NCBI GenBank assembly: GCA_007126175.1
Contig: SLBU01000058.1
Span: 1 to 8,280 of the forward strand
Direction of reading: 5' to 3'
Origin: Kiritimatiellia bacterium
GTDB lineage: Bacteria; Verrucomicrobiota; Kiritimatiellia; UBA8416
Length of the DNA stretch: 8,280 nt
Shown here: positions 1-5,631 of the stretch, piece by piece
Numbering within the stretch: position 1 is the stretch's first letter
Layout: each line of letters opens with the position of its first letter
Notes under the pieces: generated by a model
Seen by the model: the letters and a program-made list of their open reading frames with translations, nothing else
Databases searched by the model: none
What the model was told of the DNA's origin: nothing
Program-made: the position numbers and the translations under genes

Positions 1-1127
1 CAGCGGCGCTATCGCAGATTGAGGCGCAGGGGCTGACACCGATCTGGGTTACGCTTTCCCAGGGGAAGCGTGGGTCGCGGCGCATGCGGGGTCGTATTCG
101 TGCTGGTGACATCACGATATTTACCCGCCAGCTTGCCAGTATGCTCCGTGGCGGTGTTCCGGTTATGCAAGCGATGCGTAGCATTCAGGAGCAAACGGAG
201 TCTTCGGGGCTGCGCCCCATTGTGGAGGAGATCGCGGGGGCGATCCGGGATGGGGCGATGCTGTCTGAAGCGATCAAGGCTTACCCCCGATGGTTTTCCC
301 CGTTGTACGTGAGCATGGTTGAGGCAGGGGAAGCTGCGGGGGTGTTGGATACGATGTTAGAGCGGTTGGCTGATGCGCGGGAACGCGAGGAACAGAGCCG
401 GCGGCAAGTGCAGGCGGCCATGGCATATCCGATACTGGTTGGGGTCGTGGGGGTGTTGACGGTTATTGTCCTGCTGACCTTTTTCATGCCACGGGTGATG
501 CGTTTGTTTGACCAAACCGCGACACTTCCGTTGGCGACGCGCATCTTGCTCGCGGTGAGTACGTTTTTGACGACCCAAGGGCATTGGCTGTTATTGTGTC
601 TGGCCTTGGTTGTGGTGGTCATACGAAGGTTGGCAGCCATGCATAAGGGGCGAACGTTTCTTGATACCGCTCTGTTGCGCACCCCTTTGTTGGGGCGTTT
701 TATGCGCGATGTGGAACTCGGGCGCTTTGCGCGTACGTTTGCGCTACTGGTGCAATCGGGCATTCCGATTGAACGCGTGCTGCAGTTGAGTGCAAACACG
801 ATGTCCAATTGTGTATTGCAGGAGGATGTGCAGGCCATTCGCGTGCGTACCGTGCAACAAGGGATGCAACTTTCAAGCGGTTTGCGCGCGTCGATCTGGT
901 TCCCGCCTTTTTTTGCCAACATGGTGTCGGTGGGGGAGGAAACGGGGCATCTAGAGAACTCTTTGGAGGATGTGGCACGATTCTATGAGGCTTCCGTTGC
1001 GCGCCAGGGGCGTATGGCCACCGCACTCATTGAACCCGTGCTGCTCTTGCTGGTTGGCGGGATGGTTGGTTTTATCGTATTTGCTATGTTAATGCCGATT
1101 TTCGAGATCGGCGGACAGTTGCGCTAG
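1..1127 (+). CDS. gspF: Type II secretion inner-membrane platform protein GspF (5' partial)
   Basis: GspF is the polytopic inner-membrane platform protein of the type II secretion system; it couples the cytoplasmic ATPase GspE to pseudopilus assembly. The reading frame is open from base 3, so the gene begins before the window: codons before the first ATG (84) read AALSQIEAQGLTPIWV, which is the usual end of the GspF N-terminal region. About 374 residues are visible. Two T2SSF repeats are seen: the first starts at FTRQLASMLRGGVP and contains YVSMVEAGEAAGVL, the second starts at FARTFALLVQSGIP and contains FANMVSVGEETGHLE. Three hydrophobic segments fit the family: one after the first repeat (about 438-507), one about 538-620, and one near the C-terminus (about 1020-1100), ending MPIFEIGGQLR. 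Type IV pilus PilC is the related alternative, but the downstream gspG-K genes favour GspF. GspE and GspD may lie upstream. Confidence 0.95.
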   Translation, partial: AALSQIEAQGLTPIWVTLSQGKRGSRRMRGRIRAGDITIFTRQLASMLRGGVPVMQAMRSIQEQTESSGLRPIVEEIAGAIRDGAMLSEAIKAYPRWFSPLYVSMVEAGEAAGVLDTMLERLADAREREEQSRRQVQAAMAYPILVGVVGVLTVIVLLTFFMPRVMRLFDQTATLPLATRILLAVSTFLTTQGHWLLLCLALVVVVIRRLAAMHKGRTFLDTALLRTPLLGRFMRDVELGRFARTFALLVQSGIPIERVLQLSANTMSNCVLQEDVQAIRVRTVQQGMQLSSGLRASIWFPPFFANMVSVGEETGHLENSLEDVARFYEASVARQGRMATALIEPVLLLLVGGMVGFIVFAMLMPIFEIGGQLR

Positions 1128-1136
1128 CGAATACGA

Positions 1137-1165
1137 TTTACAGCTTTGCCTTGCTGCTATATTAT
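1137..1165 (+). promoter_or_regulatory. Putative sigma-70 promoter for gspG and downstream genes
   Basis: A TTTACA box at 1137-1142 and a TATTAT box at 1160-1165 are separated by exactly 17 bases; each matches the sigma-70 consensus at five of six positions. They lie in the only sizeable non-coding gap of the secretion cluster (1128-1239), just before the major pseudopilin gene. Transcription would start near 1172 and leave a leader of about 68 bases. An internal promoter here would raise GspG levels over GspF, which makes biological sense because the pseudopilus is mainly GspG. This is a sequence match only. Confidence 0.55.
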
Positions 1166-1170
1166 GGCAG
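1154..1170. repeat. Short inverted repeat overlapping the -10 box
   Basis: CTGCTAT and ATGGCAG can pair as a seven-base stem with one T-G wobble around a three-base loop. It covers the TATTAT -10 box. No T-tract follows, so it is not a convincing terminator. It could be an operator-like dyad or a hairpin in read-through transcripts from gspF, or it could be chance. Confidence 0.3.
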
Positions 1171-1226
1171 AAACGCTATCGTGTTTACATGAGAAGATTG
1201 TAACAGAAGCACATAAGGCTCGTGGG

Positions 1227-1232
1227 AAGGAG
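1227..1232 (+). promoter_or_regulatory. Ribosome binding site deciding the gspG start
   Basis: AAGGAG ends seven bases before the ATG at 1240. This spacing selects 1240 over the in-frame GTG at 1222, which would add six residues to the prepilin leader and would place this site inside the coding sequence. Confidence 0.8.
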
Positions 1233-1239
1233 AAAGCAC

Positions 1240-1656
1240 ATGAAAGCAAAATCGGGGTTTACCTTGATTGAGTTAATGATCGTGGTGATGATACTGGCCT
1301 CGCTTGCCGGGATGGTTTTGCCGCGTCTGATGGATCGCACGGATGACGCCCGCAGTAACATCGCCTTAGGGGAAATCGCAGCTATCAGTACGGCCTTGAA
1401 ATTCTATCGCTTGGACATGGGGGAATATCCGACGAATGAGCAGGGCCTGAATGCCTTGATGCAGGATACTGGCAGTGGCGCAGGCAGTCGGCGGCTTGGA
1501 ACGTGGAAAGGACCCTATCTGGAAAAGGAGCCCATCGATCCTTGGGGGCGGCCTTACCAATATCGTCGTGACCCCGGGCCTGCGGGGTTTGAGGTGTGGT
1601 CGCATGGCGTGCAGGAGGGGAGCGCCGAATCCCGGATCAGCAGTCTGCAAACCTGA
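1240..1656 (+). CDS. gspG: Major pseudopilin GspG
   Basis: GspG is the main subunit of the periplasmic pseudopilus that pushes folded substrates through the outer-membrane secretin. The 138-residue prepilin begins MKAKSG followed by FTLIELMIVVMILASLAG: a short basic leader, a prepilin peptidase site after Gly6, Phe at +1 and the conserved Glu at +5, then the hydrophobic helix. Hallmarks of GspG follow in order: LGEIAAISTALKFYRLDMG, EYPTNEQGLNAL, WKGPYLEKEPIDPWGRPYQYR. Length is normal for the family. The odd part is the C-terminus, GFEVWSHGVQEGSAESRISS, where family members usually have an aspartate-rich calcium-binding loop (SLGADGxxGG...ADI); the aspartates are absent here. It has its own strong ribosome site and probably its own promoter. 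The stop codon overlaps the next start by one base. Confidence 0.95.
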   Translation: MKAKSGFTLIELMIVVMILASLAGMVLPRLMDRTDDARSNIALGEIAAISTALKFYRLDMGEYPTNEQGLNALMQDTGSGAGSRRLGTWKGPYLEKEPIDPWGRPYQYRRDPGPAGFEVWSHGVQEGSAESRISSLQT

Positions 1657-2045
1657 TGACCGAACAAGGTTGGTTCATGCATGTACGTCGCCATTGCAAA
1701 TCCCAGGGGTTCACGCTTCTGGAGATTCTGATTACCGTGGTTGTGCTCTCAACGGGGCTTGTTCTTGTGTTGCAGGGCTTGCACGGAGTGCTGCATGTTT
1801 GGCAGGGGGGCGTGCAACGTACACGAACCGTTATGGCCGCACAGGAAATATTTGCGGGCGTCCGGCACGCGGCATTGTGGGGCAGCGCCCCGCAGGCGGA
1901 TTCCGCCCTTACGGTGCAGGCGCGTGTTGCGGGGCATGCCGGACTGTATCGCGTGGTATACCAAGCAGAGGAAAGCATGTTCGACGTGGGCGCGCAATAT
2001 GAAATGCTCGTGTATGTGCCACCCGATCAGGAGGAACTGCCGTGA
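1656..2045 (+). CDS. gspI: Minor pseudopilin, GspI-like
   Basis: This is a minor pseudopilin expected to sit at the pseudopilus tip with GspJ and GspK. The class III prepilin signal is clear: KSQG followed by FTLLEILITVVVLSTG, with Glu at +5 and a hydrophobic helix. The mature part is short (about 111 residues) and includes AAQEIFAGVRHAA, placed like the conserved helix of GspI, and ends with strand-like YRVVYQAEE and YEMLVYVP. Assignment to GspI rather than GspH rests on its position directly before gspJ-gspK and on its small size; sequence alone does not settle it. The ATG at 1656 overlaps the gspG stop (TGATG), giving an 18-residue leader. The ATG at 1677, preceded by a weak AAGGT, would give a more typical 11-residue leader and is a real alternative. 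Confidence 0.7.
   Translation: MTEQGWFMHVRRHCKSQGFTLLEILITVVVLSTGLVLVLQGLHGVLHVWQGGVQRTRTVMAAQEIFAGVRHAALWGSAPQADSALTVQARVAGHAGLYRVVYQAEESMFDVGAQYEMLVYVPPDQEELP
2029..2034 (+). promoter_or_regulatory. Strong Shine-Dalgarno site for the GTG start of gspJ
   Basis: AGGAGG lies inside the end of the preceding pseudopilin gene and ends seven bases before the GTG at 2042. It supports a GTG start overlapping the upstream stop by four bases (GTGA), an arrangement typical of translational coupling. Confidence 0.8.
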
Positions 2046-2611
2046 GTGCGCGCGCAAGAGGAGCTGGCTTCACTTTACTCGAGCTGCTCGTAACCCTGTC
2101 GATTGTCGCGGGTGTGGTTGCGGTGGTGTTAGCCTGCTTTGAGGGGGGCTTTCGCGTGTATGCCCGTATTCGCGATTTCGGGACGCACGAAGCGGAAATC
2201 TATTTGGCGGGTGAGGTGCTATCGCGGGATCTGGCGCACCTGATACCGGGTGCGGATTATCAGTTTGGTCCGAGGGAGCTGCAGTTTTCGCGCGGTCCCA
2301 TCGGTGTCGGGCGGGCGCAGGGGCTTCTTGTTCGTGCATTGCCTTCCGGTGGGCTTTCACAATGGGACGCCCCCGTCGGCGAAGCTGCGGAGGGCGGCGT
2401 CGCACGCATGCTGATTCCGGATGACCTGGATGTCACCTTTTCCTATGCCAGTGCTGACCGCACGGATGTGTGGGTACCCACTTGGGAGAGCCGCACAAAT
2501 CTTCCTTCTGCGGTGCGTATGCAGATACAAGGGGAACGTCTGGATCGGGATCCAATCGTGCGTACGATGGTCCTGGTTGTTGGCGAGCAACGGGAGGGCT
2601 TGGAACCATGA
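2042..2611 (+). CDS. gspJ: Minor pseudopilin GspJ
   Basis: GspJ is a tip pseudopilin that forms the I-J-K complex starting pseudopilus assembly. The 189-residue protein begins MSARARGAG then FTLLELLVTLSIVAGVVAVVL: prepilin peptidase would cut after Gly9, leaving Phe at +1 and Glu at +5. The region RDFGTHEAEIYLAGEVLSRDLAHLIPG corresponds to the GspJ helix that typically reads like 'ALxxLxRDLxQ'. Later segments (LQFSRGP, GLLVRALPSGG, VTFSYASADR, AVRMQIQGERL, RTMVLVVGEQ) follow the usual GspJ beta-sheet pattern, including the VxF.Y..., lP.aVrv.l order. Length fits the family (about 190-210 residues). The start is GTG, overlapping the upstream gene by four bases; the stop overlaps the gspK ATG by four bases. 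Confidence 0.9.
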   Translation: MSARARGAGFTLLELLVTLSIVAGVVAVVLACFEGGFRVYARIRDFGTHEAEIYLAGEVLSRDLAHLIPGADYQFGPRELQFSRGPIGVGRAQGLLVRALPSGGLSQWDAPVGEAAEGGVARMLIPDDLDVTFSYASADRTDVWVPTWESRTNLPSAVRMQIQGERLDRDPIVRTMVLVVGEQREGLEP

Positions 2612-3570
2612 AACGCTCTCCCACAGGCAGCATCCTGATTCTGGCACTCTGGGTCCTGTTTTTTCTGGCATCCTTGACGGTTGCCGCGGCGGGGCATGTG
2701 TGGGCGGTGCTGCAAGCAGCCGAGCGTTTACAGGATCGTGTCTTGGGCCATATGCAGGCGAGCAGCGCTGCCGCTTGGGCGGTTGCCGTAATCGAAGAAC
2801 ATACGCGTGAGGCTGCCAATGGAACCAATGGCTGGGATGGCGTTGCCGCCAACGCCTGGAATCGCGATACACAGGCATTTTCGATGCCCGCGCCGAGCAG
2901 GGGGGATCCCGTGCCCCAGGGCCGTGTCTATTTTTCTCACCCGGATGCCGAAGAGGTGCTGGGCGGCGTCGTGGGGGAAGAGGGGCGTTTACACTTGAAT
3001 CTTGGCAGCCGGGATCGCCTGCATGCATTGTTTGCCTACGTCGGGGGCGATCAGGGGGCGCGGCTCGCAAACCGCCTGTTTGGAAGCACGGATGGATCGT
3101 ATGGCGGATTGACAGGTGGTCACGAGGATGCGTATGATCGGGCGGTATTTCAGGCAGTCGAGGATTTGTTGCTGGCGGATGGGATCGATGAGGCGTTGTT
3201 TGCGGATCTGGAACCACATCTAACGGTTTTTGGCGTGGGGAATTTGCTGAACGTTAACAGTGCATCACGAGCCGTTCTGGTAGCATTTCTCATGTCCACG
3301 GACGAAGTTGAAGGGGTTTCGAATGCGGAAGCCATTGCGGACGAGATTCTCGCAGCGCGGCAGCAACGGGGGTTTCGGGATTCCGCGGATTTCCGCGCGC
3401 GCTTGCCTGGATTACCGTCAGGGCTCTTGGGGCGTGGTTTGACCTTTTCCTCGACTGCCTTTCGTGGGGTTGCGGTGGGGGCTGGAATGGAACATGCGCA
3501 AACGGGGCTGGAAATTGCATTTGTATGGGATACAATAATGCGCCAATATGTTGTATGGCGAGAGCGCTAA
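2608..3570 (+). CDS. gspK: Minor pseudopilin GspK
   Basis: GspK is the large pseudopilin at the pseudopilus tip. The 320-residue protein starts MKRSPTG then SILILALWVLFFLASLTVAAAG; cleavage would be after Gly7. The +5 residue is Leu, not Glu, which is the known peculiarity of GspK. The conserved 'DexGrlNlN' segment is seen as GEEGRLHLNLGSRDR near residue 126, followed by the alpha-helical insert with AVEDLLLADG. A helix-hairpin-helix-like T2SK region covers about residues 205-285: NLLNVNSASRAVLVAF, then NAEAIADEILAARQQRGFRDSADF in two adjacent stretches. The start at 2608 is set by the ATGA overlap with gspJ and by GGGAGGG at 2592-2598; an upstream in-frame start at 2470 would bury the signal helix. 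Length is typical. Confidence 0.95.
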   Translation: MKRSPTGSILILALWVLFFLASLTVAAAGHVWAVLQAAERLQDRVLGHMQASSAAAWAVAVIEEHTREAANGTNGWDGVAANAWNRDTQAFSMPAPSRGDPVPQGRVYFSHPDAEEVLGGVVGEEGRLHLNLGSRDRLHALFAYVGGDQGARLANRLFGSTDGSYGGLTGGHEDAYDRAVFQAVEDLLLADGIDEALFADLEPHLTVFGVGNLLNVNSASRAVLVAFLMSTDEVEGVSNAEAIADEILAARQQRGFRDSADFRARLPGLPSGLLGRGLTFSSTAFRGVAVGAGMEHAQTGLEIAFVWDTIMRQYVVWRER

Positions 3571-3595
3571 CGCCACAGAATTCGGGGATTGCATC

Positions 3596-5074
3596 ATGGC
3601 AAAGAAAAACATGGCCGATGATTCGAGTGCGATACGCTACAAGCCACGCGCGAATGTGGTTTTGCTAGAGGTCAGCAGTGACTGGATCAAGCTGTTGGAG
3701 GTTGTGGGAGATCGTTCCGGCATCCGTATTACCAAGGCGTATCTGGAACATGTTGACGCGGAGATGGTCGTTTCGGAAAGTTTGCGTACGGCGTTCAAGC
3801 AGCACAAATTCAGCAATGTGCCGCTCCTGTGTAGTATCCCCCGGCAGTTAGTCAATGTGCGTTTACTGGAATTGCCTTCGGTTGACGCGGCCGAGATCGC
3901 AGATATGGTCGCGTTGCAGGTCAGTCGCCAGACGCCGTATTCCATGCAGGAGATTCTCTCGGGGTTCAAACTGATCGGCCATACGCGGCAGGGTACCTAC
4001 ACGCGTGTGTTGTTGGCCATTGTACAACGCACAGCGGTGCGAACCCGTTATTATGCGGTTGAGGACGCCGGGCTGACGGTTGGGCAGATGGGGGTTTCTT
4101 CCGAGGGGGTCATGTCGTGGTTATTGCACCATACCCATTCCGAGCCGCCGGAGAAGGTGTTTTTGTCGTTGGATGTGGATTCGTACTTCACGCATATGCT
4201 TGTAACGCGGCATCGGAAGGTGATTTATACGAAAAGTTTGCTATGGGGGGCCAAACAAGCAGAGGCGGGGCCGGAAGGGTTTGTGGGACGTGTGCAGGAG
4301 GCGGTACGCTCGTGTGAGGATACCTTGCAAGGACAAAACTTTGATCTGGTTCTGGTTTCAGGGGCGCGTGTTGCGCGACAGCCCGACATGCTAGAGGCGC
4401 TGGAAGCGTGCCTGCAGGTGCCTTGTCAAGGGGTGGACGTGCTGGCGGATGTCCGGATGGCTCCGGAGGCCGAGGCCGCCATTACGGAAAGGGTGAAGGA
4501 CGCCATGTCCCTTACCGGCTTGGTGGGAATGGCATTAACCCCGAGTGCCCTCTCGCTGCACTTTGTGCCCGATGTGTATGCCATGCGGCAGCGATTGTTG
4601 GAAATGGGGCGGAACTGGGCTGGTGTTATTTCTGGTCTGGCTGTATTGCTGGTTGCCGGATCGCTCTATTTTAGCGTGGGAACCTCCCGCCGGGTGCAAC
4701 GGTTGCGGGAGTTGCAAGTGGAGACCGCCTTGCTGGCAGATCCCGTGAAACAGGTAGAGCGACGCGTTGCCGTCATCCGTGCGACTCGTTCGCGGCAGGA
4801 GGTGCAAGTGATGCCGGAATTCCTGTTGCCGGTGCTGCATGCAGCCGTACCGCAAGGGGTGTTTCTGGATTCTCTGGATTTGCAGATTGAGAACGGGCGG
4901 TTTGCGCTCAGTGGGTCCGCGCCGCAGCGGCGGGACATACGTGAGCTGATCCGGCTCCTGGAGGAAGCGCGCTATTTTGCAGGGGTGGAAGAGGCCGGCG
5001 GCACCGCCATGGATAATACACAGCGGTTCCGTTTCCAAATTAACGGGGATATCGTGGGAGGGGTTCAGCCATGA
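3596..5074 (+). CDS. gspL: GspL-type protein with PilM-like actin fold and PilN-like periplasmic domain
   Basis: GspL recruits the secretion ATPase GspE to the inner membrane and contacts GspM. The 492-residue protein has a cytoplasmic actin-like region (about 15-330), one membrane helix (about 341-361, WAGVISGLAVLLVAGSLYF), a coiled-coil stretch rich in Arg/Glu/Gln, and a PilN-like ferredoxin-fold region (about 406-490: FLLPVLHAAVPQGVFLDSL, FALSGSAPQ, DIRELIRLLEEARYF). This equals PilM fused to PilN, the architecture of GspL. Actin-family landmarks are recognisable but degenerate: VLLEVSSDWIKLLEV at the first phosphate motif lacks the usual Asp and Gly, SLDVDSYFTHMLV at the second keeps Asp193 and Asp195, and LVSGARVA near 254-260 is the adenosine motif. 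The start at 3596 is chosen for GGGGA at 3584-3588; the in-frame ATG at 3548 would overlap gspK by 23 bases. Its stop overlaps gspM by four bases. Confidence 0.85.
   Translation: MAKKNMADDSSAIRYKPRANVVLLEVSSDWIKLLEVVGDRSGIRITKAYLEHVDAEMVVSESLRTAFKQHKFSNVPLLCSIPRQLVNVRLLELPSVDAAEIADMVALQVSRQTPYSMQEILSGFKLIGHTRQGTYTRVLLAIVQRTAVRTRYYAVEDAGLTVGQMGVSSEGVMSWLLHHTHSEPPEKVFLSLDVDSYFTHMLVTRHRKVIYTKSLLWGAKQAEAGPEGFVGRVQEAVRSCEDTLQGQNFDLVLVSGARVARQPDMLEALEACLQVPCQGVDVLADVRMAPEAEAAITERVKDAMSLTGLVGMALTPSALSLHFVPDVYAMRQRLLEMGRNWAGVISGLAVLLVAGSLYFSVGTSRRVQRLRELQVETALLADPVKQVERRVAVIRATRSRQEVQVMPEFLLPVLHAAVPQGVFLDSLDLQIENGRFALSGSAPQRRDIRELIRLLEEARYFAGVEEAGGTAMDNTQRFRFQINGDIVGGVQP
5056..5063 (+). promoter_or_regulatory. 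Ribosome binding site for gspM
   Basis: GGGAGGGG ends seven bases before the ATG at 5071 and lies inside the 3' end of gspL. Three ATG codons follow in series (5071, 5074, 5077); the spacing favours the first, which also gives the four-base ATGA overlap with the gspL stop. Confidence 0.7.
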
Positions 5075-5631
5075 TGATGAAATTGGCACAATTGCCGTTG
5101 CGTGAGCGAATCGGTCTCCTTTTGGCGATTGGTTTCATGGTTCTGATGATTGCAGATGCGTTTGTGTTAAAGCCCACCTTCCGGCATCTGCGCGGATTGG
5201 ATTCCGCCATCGCCGCGGAGGAAAGCGAGTTGCGTCGTTCCAAGGAAGTCTTGCAATATGAGCATTCCGTGCAACAGCAGTACATGGAAGTAAAAGATCT
5301 ACTAGGCGTTTCGGGGCCAGAGTCTGAAACGATTGAGGCATTCAAGAATGAATTGGATGAGTTGGCGCTATCGTATGGTGTACAGATCCGCTCGATGCGA
5401 CATCTGGCGCCAGAGCGCAGCGATCATCTGGTCACGTATGTGATCGAAGTGGGGGCCTATGAGACGGAAGCGCCGAATTTGCTCCGGTTTCTACATGCCA
5501 TCAATACGGCGCCGGGATTAATGCGGGTACGGCAGTTGACGGTCTCATCGCAATCGCCGGATTTGCAGGTCAGTGGGACCTTATCCGTGACGCGTGCGAT
5601 GACGCTAATGCCGCGCGCGGGAGAAGAGTGA
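5071..5631 (+). CDS. gspM: GspM-type (PilO-like) inner-membrane assembly protein
   Basis: GspM pairs with GspL in the inner membrane and stabilises the secretion platform. The 186-residue protein has a short basic N-terminus (RERIG), one membrane helix at about residues 14-33 (GLLLAIGFMVLMIADAFVLK), a coiled-coil segment at about 38-75 (LDSAIAAEESELRRSKEVL), and a PilO/GspM-like ferredoxin-fold region from about 85 to 178: ETIEAFKNELDELALSYGVQ, VTYVIEVGAYETEAPNLLRF, LMRVRQLTVSSQS, LQVSGTLSVTRAMTL. This order (helix, two strands, helix, strands) and the placement after gspL support the call; sequence identity to classical GspM is probably low, and PilO would be an equally good family label. 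It is translationally coupled on both sides. Confidence 0.8.
   Translation: MMMKLAQLPLRERIGLLLAIGFMVLMIADAFVLKPTFRHLRGLDSAIAAEESELRRSKEVLQYEHSVQQQYMEVKDLLGVSGPESETIEAFKNELDELALSYGVQIRSMRHLAPERSDHLVTYVIEVGAYETEAPNLLRFLHAINTAPGLMRVRQLTVSSQSPDLQVSGTLSVTRAMTLMPRAGEE

Noticed and set aside
281..922. Open frame of 213 codons on the minus strand
   Set aside because: It is opposite gspF, whose two T2SSF repeats are unambiguous; the translation is low-complexity Ser/Thr/Arg-rich.
1222..1239. GTG at 1222 as an earlier gspG start
   Set aside because: It would place the AAGGAG site inside the gene and lengthen the prepilin leader; the ATG at 1240 fits better.
2470..2607. In-frame start at 2470 for gspK
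   Set aside because: It would add 46 residues in front of the prepilin signal and overlap gspJ heavily; the ATG at 2608 has a ribosome site and a four-base overlap.
2357..3217. Open frame of 286 codons on the minus strand
   Set aside because: It lies opposite gspJ and gspK, has a Pro/Arg/His-rich composition typical of an antisense shadow, and shows no family motif.
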